64,000 bases of DNA, from contig JAMPFS010000004.1 of assembly GCA_023664325.1 (NCBI GenBank), positions 32,844 through 96,843 of the forward strand, in the 5' to 3' direction. Made by a program: the position numbers and the translations under genes. Numbering within the stretch: position 1 is the stretch's first letter; each line of letters opens with the position of its first letter. Positions 34,584 through 44,958 of this stretch are shown here, in pieces. Under the pieces are notes generated by a model, which worked only from the letters and a program-made list of their open reading frames with translations, was not told the origin of the DNA and ran no database searches. This DNA comes from Clostridium sp. (GTDB lineage: Bacteria > Bacillota > Clostridia > Lachnospirales > Lachnospiraceae).

Positions 34584-37504
34584 TGAAATTGTTAAAAAAG
34601 CGAAAAAAGAATCAAGGAAACAGTTTTATAGTTGTTGTGGCAACCGTTTCGTTTCTCATGGTACTTCTTACCGCAATTTTAGTTGCGGTTGCCCTGTGTT
34701 ACCGATTGAAGGCATATGATATCAATACAAGAGATAATTTCTATTATCTGGAACAGGCAATGGATGAGATTTATGCCGGTGTGGGCAGCGATTCCATGTC
34801 CATGCTGCAAGAGGCATATAACGATACGCTTGAGGTTATGGTTTACTATGATACGAGCCAAAAGAGTTATGTTACAATGGAGCCGGATAAAGCCAATGAA
34901 ATCATGAAGGCGACCTATATGAATCTGTTGCAGAATAACGAAAATTATATGACGCCGGATAATGCATTGAACAGGGTGAAGACTTTTGTAAGCAACCTGT
35001 ATGATAACAGCGCAAATCCGGAAGGCGTCCAGATTTCGATTGGAAATATCACAAAGGTTACCAATAAGAGCCTTACGATTGTGAATCTTGTGTTAAAGCG
35101 TGAGGCTGCTTATAGTACGGTGAATGCCAAGAGAACCGGCACACTCGGTGGAGCAGATAATTTCATCCAGACAATCACGACAGATCTGGTAATTGGTCAG
35201 CCGGAATTTGATGTGAATTTTAATAACACGGTATCGGATCTGAATGAACTTTACCGGTATTCCATGATTGCGGATATGGGTGTGGAAATTGAAAATGCAG
35301 ACGGAAAGCCGGCTATGGGTAATAAAGTTACGGTTACCGGTAATGTATATGCTGCATCTGATTTCTATAACAAGAGTTATAATGAAGCACCGGGTACACT
35401 GACGACTGTGGCAGGCGGCACTACAAAAGTGAAAGAGGAGCAGATTCAGAAAATCACCTCCAAAGAAGATGATGATTTGAAGGACTATGACGGTGAGAAT
35501 ACAAAGAGCATGTATTCCGGATTTTATGTAAATGGAGCGAATGTCATTATGACATCCGAGCGTATTATTGTTCCGGGAATGATTGCAGCGATGAATTGCG
35601 CAGACCTGACGATTTCCAGTATCAGTAACAGCGTGGTGGGAAGCGCAGCGATTGGGCATGCGGATGTATGGGCAGATGGCATTGTCTTAGATGGTTATGC
35701 CTTAAAGCAGAGCACCAAGACAGATGAGACAAAAGGCGCTTCGATTGATATGAAAGCGACTGCATATATTGCGGATGATTTGGAATTGAATGCAAAATCA
35801 TCTTCCGTATTGCTGAATGGCGAATATTATGGTTACAATTACGCATCAACCGATAACCGGAGATATACGGATGCGGCAACGAAGAACCTTAGCAGGAAGT
35901 TTACAAAGGATACCAATAAAGGAATTACAGATGGTATGGGCATTGAAGGGCAGGCGCACTATAACAGTAGCGCAATCATCTTAAATGGTGAGGATACCAG
36001 CTTGGATTTCTCATTGGTGAATGCGTTATATGTTGCAGGACAGTCTTATATTGAGGTTTCCAAAAATGCGAAGGAATCCAGCACAGAGGAGACAGTGACT
36101 TATACGGTTACAAATAATGAGGGTACTGTCAATATGGAGGATAGCGTAAAGACAAAAAGCTATTCTTATTACAGCAGCGCAATGAATGCGGATGGGGAAG
36201 TAACGGATACCAAGAATTATACGGTGAAAGAGGCTGGCGGCAAGAAGACGCCGGTTGAGGATTACCGGACTGGTGAGGCGATTTCCGTAAAGAGCAACCA
36301 GCTTGCATATATTCCAAACTGGCAGGTAAAGGATACCGAAGACGGACTCTACCTGAATCTGCCGGCAAGACTGCGGAATTTACCTGCTTACCAGGGCATC
36401 TGGTCTAATTTTGACAGAATACCGGTGATTAAGACAGTTCTTTCCGGAAAGATATATTATTTCCTGGATTTTTCAAAGGCAGATATCAAGGATAAGGATG
36501 TCATGAATCAGTTTATTGCGGATTATGCCGCATTGTTTGATGAATCCACGGCAGATTCCGACGGCGTTACAACCGGTGAAGCGAATGGTTTGATTAATAT
36601 TACGGATTATGATTATTTCCAGGTGAAGATGCTGACAGTCAGCAGCCAGACCTCACTGGATCCTTATCAGAATATCTATACGAATTCTGCAATTACCACG
36701 AAGGATGGAAACAGTTTTACGATTGTTGCAAACAGCGATAATATTGAACCGTTAAAGCGCGCTGCTGCAAATATTAATACGGCAATTGAGGATGCAGGAA
36801 ATGGAGAAACCGGAGTTGCATCAGAGGGTGTGAATGCCAGCCAGCTTGCAGGTTCCGTAACAGCAAAGCTTCAGCAGCAATACAAAGAGGTAAAATGGCT
36901 TTTGACAAATAAAAGCCCAAGCGGTGATGATGTGACAGATGCGCATAACCTGACAGAGGATATCATCACGCCAATTAACCATTATTTTGATTTTTCCAAG
37001 ATGAAAGACCAGTATTGTCCGTTGGAATGTGGATATGGCGTATGGACTTTTGAAGATGATATTGTCATTGGAGCAACCGATTATGAAGTCAAGGGAAAGA
37101 CATATCACTATAGCAAAGGCTTTGCCAATGGAAAGGTGAAAGGGTTGATTATTACAAAGGGAGATGTCACCTTTAAATCAAATGTGACAGAGTTTGAAGG
37201 GCTGATTGTCTCAGGCAGTAAGATTATCGTGAATAATTTTGATATGGCAGCCGGTAAAACGGAGATGAATTTCCGGGCAAACGAGGAGATTATCAAGACT
37301 ATTTTGCGGGAATGTGACAACTCACGCGGTGAGAGCGGAACAAAGAATTTTGGTTATGTATGTGATATGTTCAGACAGTTCCAGTCACAGTTTGTTCCGG
37401 CAGAAGAAGCAACGGAAACAAAGGCGGTTTCCATGAGATCCATCGCAACGGTACAGTTTGAAGATATTCTTTCCTTCCAGAACTGGAAGAAGAATGTAGA
37501 TTAG
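34580..37504 (+). CDS. Very large PilX-like minor prepilin without Glu+5
   Basis: The 974-residue protein has a basic N-terminus and a prepilin-like site Gln-Gly13 followed by Asn-Ser-Phe-Ile-Val. The +5 residue is Val18 instead of glutamate, then a hydrophobic helix follows to about residue 40. Lack of Glu+5 is typical of GspK/PilX-type tip pilins. The extracellular part is many times longer than PilX (about 170 residues) and contains repeated beta-strand-rich segments such as MYSGFYVNGANVIMT and VKGLIITKGDVTFKSN, suggesting a beta-helix-like domain. It is probably a minor pilin at the fibre tip. Confidence 0.75.
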   Translation: MMKLLKKRKKNQGNSFIVVVATVSFLMVLLTAILVAVALCYRLKAYDINTRDNFYYLEQAMDEIYAGVGSDSMSMLQEAYNDTLEVMVYYDTSQKSYVTMEPDKANEIMKATYMNLLQNNENYMTPDNALNRVKTFVSNLYDNSANPEGVQISIGNITKVTNKSLTIVNLVLKREAAYSTVNAKRTGTLGGADNFIQTITTDLVIGQPEFDVNFNNTVSDLNELYRYSMIADMGVEIENADGKPAMGNKVTVTGNVYAASDFYNKSYNEAPGTLTTVAGGTTKVKEEQIQKITSKEDDDLKDYDGENTKSMYSGFYVNGANVIMTSERIIVPGMIAAMNCADLTISSISNSVVGSAAIGHADVWADGIVLDGYALKQSTKTDETKGASIDMKATAYIADDLELNAKSSSVLLNGEYYGYNYASTDNRRYTDAATKNLSRKFTKDTNKGITDGMGIEGQAHYNSSAIILNGEDTSLDFSLVNALYVAGQSYIEVSKNAKESSTEETVTYTVTNNEGTVNMEDSVKTKSYSYYSSAMNADGEVTDTKNYTVKEAGGKKTPVEDYRTGEAISVKSNQLAYIPNWQVKDTEDGLYLNLPARLRNLPAYQGIWSNFDRIPVIKTVLSGKIYYFLDFSKADIKDKDVMNQFIADYAALFDESTADSDGVTTGEANGLINITDYDYFQVKMLTVSSQTSLDPYQNIYTNSAITTKDGNSFTIVANSDNIEPLKRAAANINTAIEDAGNGETGVASEGVNASQLAGSVTAKLQQQYKEVKWLLTNKSPSGDDVTDAHNLTEDIITPINHYFDFSKMKDQYCPLECGYGVWTFEDDIVIGATDYEVKGKTYHYSKGFANGKVKGLIITKGDVTFKSNVTEFEGLIVSGSKIIVNNFDMAAGKTEMNFRANEEIIKTILRECDNSRGESGTKNFGYVCDMFRQFQSQFVPAEEATETKAVSMRSIATVQFEDILSFQNWKKNVD

Positions 37505-37515
37505 GCGGTGATGGT

Positions 37516-38067
37516 ATGAAGCAAAACAAGGGATACACGTTAGTCGAAGTTATCATTGTCATTGCGATTATGGCTATTTTGTCCGGTATGTCATTTGTTA
37601 CATTGGGAGTTATCAAACAGGCAAAATGCAATACCGCAATACAGAATCTGAATGACCAGATAGCAAGTCTTTTAGTAAAGACAAGAGCGCTGTCGGAGGC
37701 TCAGGGTGAGAGGCTGTGTCTGTTAATCCGCAAGAATACCGGAGGCGAAGTGACATATGCAGACGGCACAACGGCAAAGCAAAATACCTATTCTGTAATC
37801 TTAGGAACAGAGAATGGCGCTGCTTTTCTGGAAAAAGAGGTAGATGTGGCAGAGGCTACCCTGACAGATCTTGTTACGATTAGTTATACACCTGCGGATG
37901 CTACGCAGGAATGTCCGGCATCCGGTACGGATGAGATGATTATTGAGTTTAATAAATCAAATGGTTCAGTTCGTTATGGAGCCGGAGATTATACATTCAC
38001 CTATAACGGAATGACTATAGGAACTGTTCATCTGGATGCAACAACAGGCAACCATAAGGTAGAATAG
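37516..38067 (+). CDS. Minor prepilin, GspH/FimT-like
   Basis: The 183-residue protein has the prepilin signal Asn-Lys-Gly6 / Tyr-Thr-Leu-Val-Glu11 and the helix VEVIIVIAIMAILSGM, nearly identical to that of the major pilin. The C-terminal globular part fits GspH/FimT minor pilins, including the helix region IQNLNDQIASLLVKTRALSEAQGERL. It lies 11 bp after the PilX-like gene and 11 bp before the PilW-like gene. Confidence 0.85.
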   Translation: MKQNKGYTLVEVIIVIAIMAILSGMSFVTLGVIKQAKCNTAIQNLNDQIASLLVKTRALSEAQGERLCLLIRKNTGGEVTYADGTTAKQNTYSVILGTENGAAFLEKEVDVAEATLTDLVTISYTPADATQECPASGTDEMIIEFNKSNGSVRYGAGDYTFTYNGMTIGTVHLDATTGNHKVE

Positions 38068-38078
38068 GGGGTGAGACT

Positions 38079-39020
38079 GTGAGCAGGCAAATGAATAGAA
38101 ATCAAGGTTTTTCCCTGGTTGAGCTGTTAATCAGTATGGCGCTGCTATCCATTATTATGCTGATGGTGGTTCAGTTTATGAGTACGACAACAATGGCGAA
38201 CAGAAAAACCCGGAATAACTTGCAGGTTCAGACGGAGGCATCCATGGTTATGTCGAATCTGGAGGACACGCTGATGGCAGCAAGTTATGTGAGTATTATC
38301 CCCGGAAGCGCATCCGCATTTGACTTGGAGGGGGTAACCTCTATGGATGAAGCGGACAGGGAAGCGACGAAGAATACCACTTCCTTGACGACAGACAAAC
38401 TGGCAAATGTAACCTATCATTTGGTTCCGGATTCTTACGGTGAGTATTGCAAACCGGCGGCTGTCACGGATGCGAGGCAGGCGATAGTGAATATGGATAC
38501 CTATCAGTTGGCGGCAAAGGCAAAAGGAACGTATTATCCACTTAGCGGAGATATCGAATCCGGGGATAAACGATCGTTCCGGGTATTGAATCAGGGAGGC
38601 AAGAATTATTATGTCCGACCGGTTAATATTTATCTGGAGTATTACACGGAACAGCCGAGTGGAGATCAGTATCTGAATTTTGCAATCTATTCCTTGTGTG
38701 GGAATGCAGATGGCACATACAGTTTGTATATGTATCGTTCACCGGAAAATGTAGATGAAAGCGGAAAGAAAAACCGGTTGATTCGGGCGCAGGCAAATTG
38801 TCCGACAACAGGCAGTGATGGGCTTTTGACAAGCCATTTGCAGGATTTTTATGTGACAGCAGATGTGGAAGGCAATGCCTTAAAGTTTAATTTTGTATCT
38901 GAGGTTGGCAAATATAAGTATAATGTGGTAGAGACTGTTAAGTTCAGAAATTCCAATGTATTGACAGTCAGTTCACAAAAGCTATATAAAGAGGATGGTA
39001 CAGGTGTCACCCCACCGTAA
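38079..39020 (+). CDS. Minor prepilin, PilW-like
   Basis: The 313-residue protein starts at a GTG preceded by AGGGGGTGAG; an ATG at 38091 is possible. The leader ends at Gly10, and Phe-Ser-Leu-Val-Glu15 gives Phe+1 and Glu+5. The hydrophobic helix ELLISMALLSIIMLMVVQFM follows, with FMSTTTMANRKTRNN after it, as in PilW/GspJ-type pilins. It is expected to form part of the initiating tip complex with the PilV-, PilX- and FimT-like proteins encoded beside it. Confidence 0.85.
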   Translation: MSRQMNRNQGFSLVELLISMALLSIIMLMVVQFMSTTTMANRKTRNNLQVQTEASMVMSNLEDTLMAASYVSIIPGSASAFDLEGVTSMDEADREATKNTTSLTTDKLANVTYHLVPDSYGEYCKPAAVTDARQAIVNMDTYQLAAKAKGTYYPLSGDIESGDKRSFRVLNQGGKNYYVRPVNIYLEYYTEQPSGDQYLNFAIYSLCGNADGTYSLYMYRSPENVDESGKKNRLIRAQANCPTTGSDGLLTSHLQDFYVTADVEGNALKFNFVSEVGKYKYNVVETVKFRNSNVLTVSSQKLYKEDGTGVTPP

Positions 39021-39052
39021 GCGGAAATAATAAGAAGAAAGGAAGAAGAGAA

Positions 39053-42000
39053 ATGTCAAAGAAAAAAATCGTTACATTTATATCAGTTTTGGCAGTTGTA
39101 CTCGCAGCAGCTTCTATTATTTCTTATTCAATTGCGATCTCAGGCAATGGTACAAGGGAGAAAAAAGTAGACAATGGCGAGTTGAACAGACTGGGTGCTG
39201 CAATTGGAGCGGATTATGTCAGCAATATTGATTTGGCAATCCAGAATTCAAAAGACGGCACGAGTTTTAATATTGTTGAGCTTATACCAGGCGCGGCATC
39301 TGCATCGCAGCTGGGCAGCTATGTCAGTTCCGGTTATTTTAAGAAGTGTGTCATGGATGCGAACAGCGAGACTACTCCGAAAGGCGTAATGGCGGATGAC
39401 ATGATTAAAGTAGATGTTATCAAAGTTTCCGTCAATACTATGCTGAGTAATACGATAGGATCTTCCAGCATACAGGAGATTTTGGATGCAGCAGATTTAA
39501 TCTATGTCAGCAGCCCAAGTTATACCGCATATAATGGCAATAATAATATGAGCGAGGAGCTTTACAACTACCTGCATACCTATGCATTAGGTGATGATAA
39601 GCCGGTTATTATTGATTATGTGACAAAGAACAGCAGCGGTTCCGGCAGCGCCAATAAGACGTTTTATAATTTGTATAATGTGATTTCAAATAACCATATC
39701 CGTTTCCGTACATTTGGCTGGCAGCAGGATGCAACGGCAGCAGAATTCTTTAGCCGTAATACTGCAAAGGGTTCTTACTATTTGAAATATAATACAAATG
39801 AACAAAGTTTTAACGGTGAAGTTTTGGTTATTACAAATGATGCCAATGCAACGGATTCCATGTATCAGAAAATGCTGGCTATGGATGAGAAGACCTTAAT
39901 CAATACAGCATATTACGGTAGTAAGAGACCAAGTGAAATGAAATATGATGTGAAATCGGCAGGTGAGATTACCACAGCGGTATTGGATCATCCGTATGAT
40001 TTCATCCTGTTGGAGAACAGTGTCATTGGCACGGAAAATTCCAGTACGGCAATACCGGAAGATGTATATACCAAGTTAAAAACATTATCCGAAACAAGCC
40101 AGTATATCTTTTACGATTACCGGGCAGGCTCCGGTAATAATACGACAACGATTGACAGCAGCGCAAATAACTATCTGAAGCTGTTAGAGTTGTTGGTTAC
40201 CAATAAAGGCGTTTCAAGATATGCGCATGTATTTGCATCTACCTATGGATTTTTTGATTCTTTAAACAGCGCAGGCAATAACAGTGTAACGGCAGCAAAG
40301 AATATTGCAGATATTATTAATGCAGGCGATTACCGGGGCAGTGGCAGCAATGGCGCAAATGGAAAGATATATCGTGTCTTGGAATTGCAGCCGTGTTATC
40401 CGATTGATACAACGCTTGCAGAGAGCCGGAGTAATGGCAGCGGAATGCAGTATAGCTACGGTGTGAAAGGTAACTATTATTCCAGCCCGTCAGAGGTGCT
40501 TTCCGGAGTCACGGCAGATGAAGTGGAAAGCGGCGTGGATTATTATAACTTTACCTTGTCAAAGGCAAAGATTGCCTACGCTACCGGACTTAAAATGAAC
40601 CAGATTCAGATTGATCAGATGTCTACGGATGAGTTTATCTCCTCTAAGAGTGTTGTGTTAGAGACTTATGATTTGGTATATATCGGTGGTGATACGAGCG
40701 CATTAATCAGCAATGCCTACAAGCTGGGTTATCTGGATTACCAATATAATGAGCAGGTTAAGAATGTATTGACAAACTTTGAAATGTTTACCCATACCGG
40801 ACAGCTGATACCGCTGCTTGTGGCAGGAACGTATAATGCGACTATGAATACGAAAGTCGCAAACACACCGGGACAGACAACGGCTTATCCATACGGTCAG
40901 ATCTTTTTAAACGGTCAGGCAAAGCCTACGTTAGTGGAGCTGAATGGTAATGATATAACCAATATCAAATACGAGGAACTGGTGGCATATGTCAATGCCG
41001 GAATGCCGATTATTGTGGAAAATAAAGTGGCATCTGCATTTGAACGCTCCAAAAATACGCTGGAAAAAGATGGACGTCTGGCACAGCTTTCCCTGATTGA
41101 TATTGATCCGGATTCCTGGATGTATAAGGCATTGGATAAAATCTATGCGCAAAAGGATATGAGCAGTGTCGCATGGAAGCTGGATGCGGTGAACAATATG
41201 GAACAGGTCAGCAACTCAGACCGCAAATACGGTAATACATTAGGTGATGAGGTAACGGTATTTAAAAAGGAGATTAACAACCTGATCAGCGCAACCGTGA
41301 CTGCCGGAGAGATCCGCCCGACATTGACCGTGGTGAGCGCACCGGTGAATTACATCGAAGGAAATAAAAAGACATATAACAGTTATGAGGCAAACGGCTG
41401 TGATTTTAAGGTATATGCGAAATCATCCGATCCGAATTCCAGCAATAAGTTTAAGATTTCCCTGTATATTGATGTAGATGGTAATGGCGTCTTTAAAGAG
41501 GGAAGCATTGAAGGCGAGGGTGAATGCGCCGAGACGGTTGATTATACCTATTCCGAGGAAACGAATGCCGCCGGGGAAGTTACGCCGAATACTGTGAAAC
41601 TAAGCTATTCCCAGATGGATCCGGATTATTACGGAATCATCAGTTGGAAGATTGTGGCAACCGAGCAGGACAGCAAGTTAGTTTCTTCTTCATCCGGATA
41701 TGCATACTATGAGCGTCCGGAGGATGTGGATAAGAAGAAGATTGAGATTCTTCAGATTATGCCAAGACCGGACAGCATTAAGAACTCCATGACGAATGGA
41801 ATTAAGAATAATATCAGTGTGCAGACGCCGGAGAATGACGGACATTCGCTGTATCTGTGTACGGAATGTCAGTTGAATATGTACCGCGCAGAATATAACA
41901 TCATCAATAACGGTACCGTAGGAAGGAATACAATTGGAACAAGAAGCGTAACCAATGGCGTTACCTTAGGAAAGCATGAGCATAAGTTTGGTATTGTGAA

Positions 42001-44815
42001 GTATGATTCCACGACAGGTGACGAGGATTGGGAATCCAATTTTGCGGATGAATTGGAAGATGATTATGATCCGGATATTGACATTGTCTATGCGGATGAA
42101 TTTGAAGATATCGTTGCCCAGGTACAAAAAAGTACAGATGAGCAGATTGCAGCTTACAAAGAAGCCATGGAAGATGCTTATGATGATTATGAAAGCGCTT
42201 TGGCGAACCCGGATTTGGAGGCGGCTGAGGAGGCATTGAAGAAGCAGTTGATGTCCATGCAGGGAAATGGCGTAACCGGCTCGAATATGTACAATCAGTT
42301 TGCGGTAGACAGAGAGTACTATAAGGTATGGTATTATTATGGAATTGATAAAAACAGTCCAGACTATAATGCGGATCTTAGTACATACCGGACTCTGTAT
42401 AATACTTATATTAATTTATATGATGATGTGTTAGAGGCGAAGGCAGAGTATCGGAAATACCGGAGGCTTGCCTACACGGCAGATAAGTGGCTGGCAATGA
42501 ATTATGATATGATTGTGCTTGGTTTTGCCGAAGACTTTGGTGGCGAGGATATGAATGCGGATGCCTGTCAGATGATTGCCGATTATGTGGAAAAAGGCGG
42601 AAGCATGTTGAATACCCATGACAGCACCACGAAATATCAGCGGGCAGGCGCAATGAATATTACGTCAGAACTGCGGGAAATCTTTGGTATGGACCGGTAT
42701 CATGTAACCGGTACGAAAGAGGGTTCCGGCAGCAGTGGAACAGCAGGAGCAACAGCAGGTGATGCCTTGATCCGTGTGCCGGAGTTTGAGTATACGTCAG
42801 CAAAGAGTGACTATGCAGATACGAAGTATCGGATTGTGATTCAGACTCCTAACGGAAATAAGCAGCAGGAATTTTCTATATCTGCTACCCAGAATAAAGC
42901 ATATGAGTATAACATTGATTTTAGAAACGAAAAAGGAAGTTTTAATGCTTATAATATCGATGGTAACCCATCCGTTCAGACAGTGAAGGATTTACCAGAT
43001 GATTCAAAAGACTTTGAGATTTCCCTTCTTTTGAGGCTTTGTACGATAACTTACCCGGGTGGAACTATGACAAAGGATTATGAGGCACTGGAAGGTGTAT
43101 CTGTTACTATACAACAAGAAGTTCCAAAAGATGCATATGGCAATAAGGAATGGCAGCAGGTTGCAACCGACAAAACGGGTAAGGATGGAAGGTTGACGCT
43201 TTCGGTTCCAAGAGGAACAAAAGTTACGGAAGCGGCAAAATCAACCAAGTCTTATTCTACAACCGTAGCTTTGAAGAATACCGATAAAGAGTATACGATT
43301 CAGGCAGTTGATTCAAGCACTCCTGGTGAAGGCTCCATTACTCAAACTTCCGAGGGCGCCGAGATTACAGATACGACAAAGAAGATGACAGTCAAGATTA
43401 AGGTGGTGCCGCCGGCAGGATATGAGGCAGAGAAGTTGAAGGATATCAATGTCACGATGATTATGAATGCGGCTACTTATATCAGAAGCACGGATGCGGA
43501 CGGAATTGCAACGTTTGAGATACCGCAGATTGTGGCGACCGGCGCAACGAATATTTCAAGTGATTCTTTGCAGTACCGGAAGTTTACGACGAAGGATGAT
43601 AAAGTCTACTTCTTTACCGAGCGTGCTTTATCGGATGACTATGTTGCATGGAATAACCGGTTTTATACCGATTGGGATGATGGCGCAAGCAGTAACGTGA
43701 AAAATAACTGGAAAGCAATTGGTTATAATTCACCGGTTGGTCTGACCGATCCGTATATGTTTTATAATACCGGTCAGAACTTTACGACACCGTATAAGTA
43801 TGTGGAGTATATTTATCAGAATGCCATTACATGGGATATGGGATATGGCTTGAAGGAGGATAATTATGGGCCAAACGGCGCCTCACAGGTCAACGAAGGC
43901 ATTATTTCCGTATATCCGTTTAAGATTAGTTCAGAGTTAAGGATTTCCAAGACACATTCTCAGAGCTTTGCCTTAGACTTAGAGGATGAGGATGTTTCGG
44001 TATGGTATACCTTATCAGCAGGTTACGGTACTACAAAGGTTGGTGCATCTTACTATGCAGCTTCCCCGCATGACGGCATGGACAGTTACTATCTGTATAG
44101 CTGCGGTAATGTATTCTACTGCGGCGCCGGACATAGTGTGGTAACGGGACCGAAACGTGATAATAATGATGAGCGGCGGCTGTTTATCAATGTCATTGTA
44201 AACAGTGTCCGAAATTCCGGAACCAAGCCGAGGATTACCCTGCATGAGAAGGATACGGACGGAAAGGAAATCACATCTGATAAGAAAGATGGAAACCTGT
44301 TTATTGATGAGTCAGGCGCATATTATTACAACGTGAGTGAAAAGACGGATATTCCGGAGTTTGACTTCAAGGTGAAAGTGGATAAGAAGCTTGACCTTGC
44401 AGAAGTATTGGTATATTACGATCTGGATTATGGCGCATTGGGTGATGACGGAAAACGTAATTACAGCAATAACTATGATAAGGATCATGATGTATTGATT
44501 ACATCTTATAATACAGCCGGTACATCTTCAAGTGGTTCGCTGAAAGCCGGCACTTTGGCAAAACTGCGGTTAGAGGTTGATGAGGACGGTACGGTTGTCA
44601 GTGGACTTCAAAACCTGCAGCTGAAACAGGAATACTTTGAACCGTATGGCGATCATACTTATATTGTAATCAAAGCGACAGATTCTGCAGGTAAGGTGGC
44701 ATACCAGAGGCTGAAGATTAATCTGATTCCAAAATTGTTTGAATTGACGATGCGGGATGGCATACAGGACAGCCTCGTAATCACGATACCGGATAAGAAG
44801 CATGAGCTTGTTTAA
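39053..44815 (+). CDS. Giant 1920-residue secreted protein of the pilus locus, function unknown
   Basis: The protein opens with an N-terminal signal or anchor (MSKKKIVTFISVLAVVLAAA), and the rest is extracellular. It has no LPXTG motif and no C-terminal membrane segment. Four segments carry a strand-turn motif at about residues 145 (DLIYVSS), 315 (DFILLEN), 540 (DLVYIGG) and 1150 (DMIVLGF), each followed by helices, like repeated Rossmann or class I amidotransferase-type folds. A helical Glu/Ala-rich coiled coil spans about 1020-1075. Two Cna-B-like beta domains lie at about 1350-1390 and 1465-1495. It may correspond to what databases call DUF5057, which I could not check. Placed last in the pilus operon, it occupies the usual position of a tip adhesin such as PilY1, but shows no similarity to it. 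Confidence 0.8.
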   Translation: MSKKKIVTFISVLAVVLAAASIISYSIAISGNGTREKKVDNGELNRLGAAIGADYVSNIDLAIQNSKDGTSFNIVELIPGAASASQLGSYVSSGYFKKCVMDANSETTPKGVMADDMIKVDVIKVSVNTMLSNTIGSSSIQEILDAADLIYVSSPSYTAYNGNNNMSEELYNYLHTYALGDDKPVIIDYVTKNSSGSGSANKTFYNLYNVISNNHIRFRTFGWQQDATAAEFFSRNTAKGSYYLKYNTNEQSFNGEVLVITNDANATDSMYQKMLAMDEKTLINTAYYGSKRPSEMKYDVKSAGEITTAVLDHPYDFILLENSVIGTENSSTAIPEDVYTKLKTLSETSQYIFYDYRAGSGNNTTTIDSSANNYLKLLELLVTNKGVSRYAHVFASTYGFFDSLNSAGNNSVTAAKNIADIINAGDYRGSGSNGANGKIYRVLELQPCYPIDTTLAESRSNGSGMQYSYGVKGNYYSSPSEVLSGVTADEVESGVDYYNFTLSKAKIAYATGLKMNQIQIDQMSTDEFISSKSVVLETYDLVYIGGDTSALISNAYKLGYLDYQYNEQVKNVLTNFEMFTHTGQLIPLLVAGTYNATMNTKVANTPGQTTAYPYGQIFLNGQAKPTLVELNGNDITNIKYEELVAYVNAGMPIIVENKVASAFERSKNTLEKDGRLAQLSLIDIDPDSWMYKALDKIYAQKDMSSVAWKLDAVNNMEQVSNSDRKYGNTLGDEVTVFKKEINNLISATVTAGEIRPTLTVVSAPVNYIEGNKKTYNSYEANGCDFKVYAKSSDPNSSNKFKISLYIDVDGNGVFKEGSIEGEGECAETVDYTYSEETNAAGEVTPNTVKLSYSQMDPDYYGIISWKIVATEQDSKLVSSSSGYAYYERPEDVDKKKIEILQIMPRPDSIKNSMTNGIKNNISVQTPENDGHSLYLCTECQLNMYRAEYNIINNGTVGRNTIGTRSVTNGVTLGKHEHKFGIVKYDSTTGDEDWESNFADELEDDYDPDIDIVYADEFEDIVAQVQKSTDEQIAAYKEAMEDAYDDYESALANPDLEAAEEALKKQLMSMQGNGVTGSNMYNQFAVDREYYKVWYYYGIDKNSPDYNADLSTYRTLYNTYINLYDDVLEAKAEYRKYRRLAYTADKWLAMNYDMIVLGFAEDFGGEDMNADACQMIADYVEKGGSMLNTHDSTTKYQRAGAMNITSELREIFGMDRYHVTGTKEGSGSSGTAGATAGDALIRVPEFEYTSAKSDYADTKYRIVIQTPNGNKQQEFSISATQNKAYEYNIDFRNEKGSFNAYNIDGNPSVQTVKDLPDDSKDFEISLLLRLCTITYPGGTMTKDYEALEGVSVTIQQEVPKDAYGNKEWQQVATDKTGKDGRLTLSVPRGTKVTEAAKSTKSYSTTVALKNTDKEYTIQAVDSSTPGEGSITQTSEGAEITDTTKKMTVKIKVVPPAGYEAEKLKDINVTMIMNAATYIRSTDADGIATFEIPQIVATGATNISSDSLQYRKFTTKDDKVYFFTERALSDDYVAWNNRFYTDWDDGASSNVKNNWKAIGYNSPVGLTDPYMFYNTGQNFTTPYKYVEYIYQNAITWDMGYGLKEDNYGPNGASQVNEGIISVYPFKISSELRISKTHSQSFALDLEDEDVSVWYTLSAGYGTTKVGASYYAASPHDGMDSYYLYSCGNVFYCGAGHSVVTGPKRDNNDERRLFINVIVNSVRNSGTKPRITLHEKDTDGKEITSDKKDGNLFIDESGAYYYNVSEKTDIPEFDFKVKVDKKLDLAEVLVYYDLDYGALGDDGKRNYSNNYDKDHDVLITSYNTAGTSSSGSLKAGTLAKLRLEVDEDGTVVSGLQNLQLKQEYFEPYGDHTYIVIKATDSAGKVAYQRLKINLIPKLFELTMRDGIQDSLVITIPDKKHELV

Positions 44816-44866
44816 AACAGTATCGGGAATCCGATACGGATCATAATATTTCACGAAAACCATAAG

Positions 44867-44897
44867 ACGGTGTAGGACTTGTGCCTGCACCGTTTTT
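44867..44897 (+). terminator. Intrinsic terminator closing the pilus locus
   Basis: ACGGTGTAGG (44867-44876) pairs with CCTGCACCGT (44884-44893) with one G-U wobble and runs into a T tract (44893-44897). A second small hairpin, GTATCGG-GAAT-CCGATAC, lies just before it (44820-44837). Confidence 0.88.
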
Positions 44898-44958
44898 ATT
44901 CCGCAAAGCAATGGAGAGAATCCTTTCAGTATGTTCAGAAAAATGGAGAGAAGAAAAC

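Noticed and set aside
35093..35659. 188-residue - strand frame opposite the PilX-like gene
   Set aside because: It is Cys- and Ile-rich with no recognisable domain or ribosome site, and lies fully inside a well-supported gene.
44600..44815. Sortase (LPXTG) anchor at the end of the giant protein
   Set aside because: The C-terminus ends in Ile-Pro-Asp-Lys-Lys-His-Glu-Leu-Val with no LPXTG, hydrophobic segment or basic tail.
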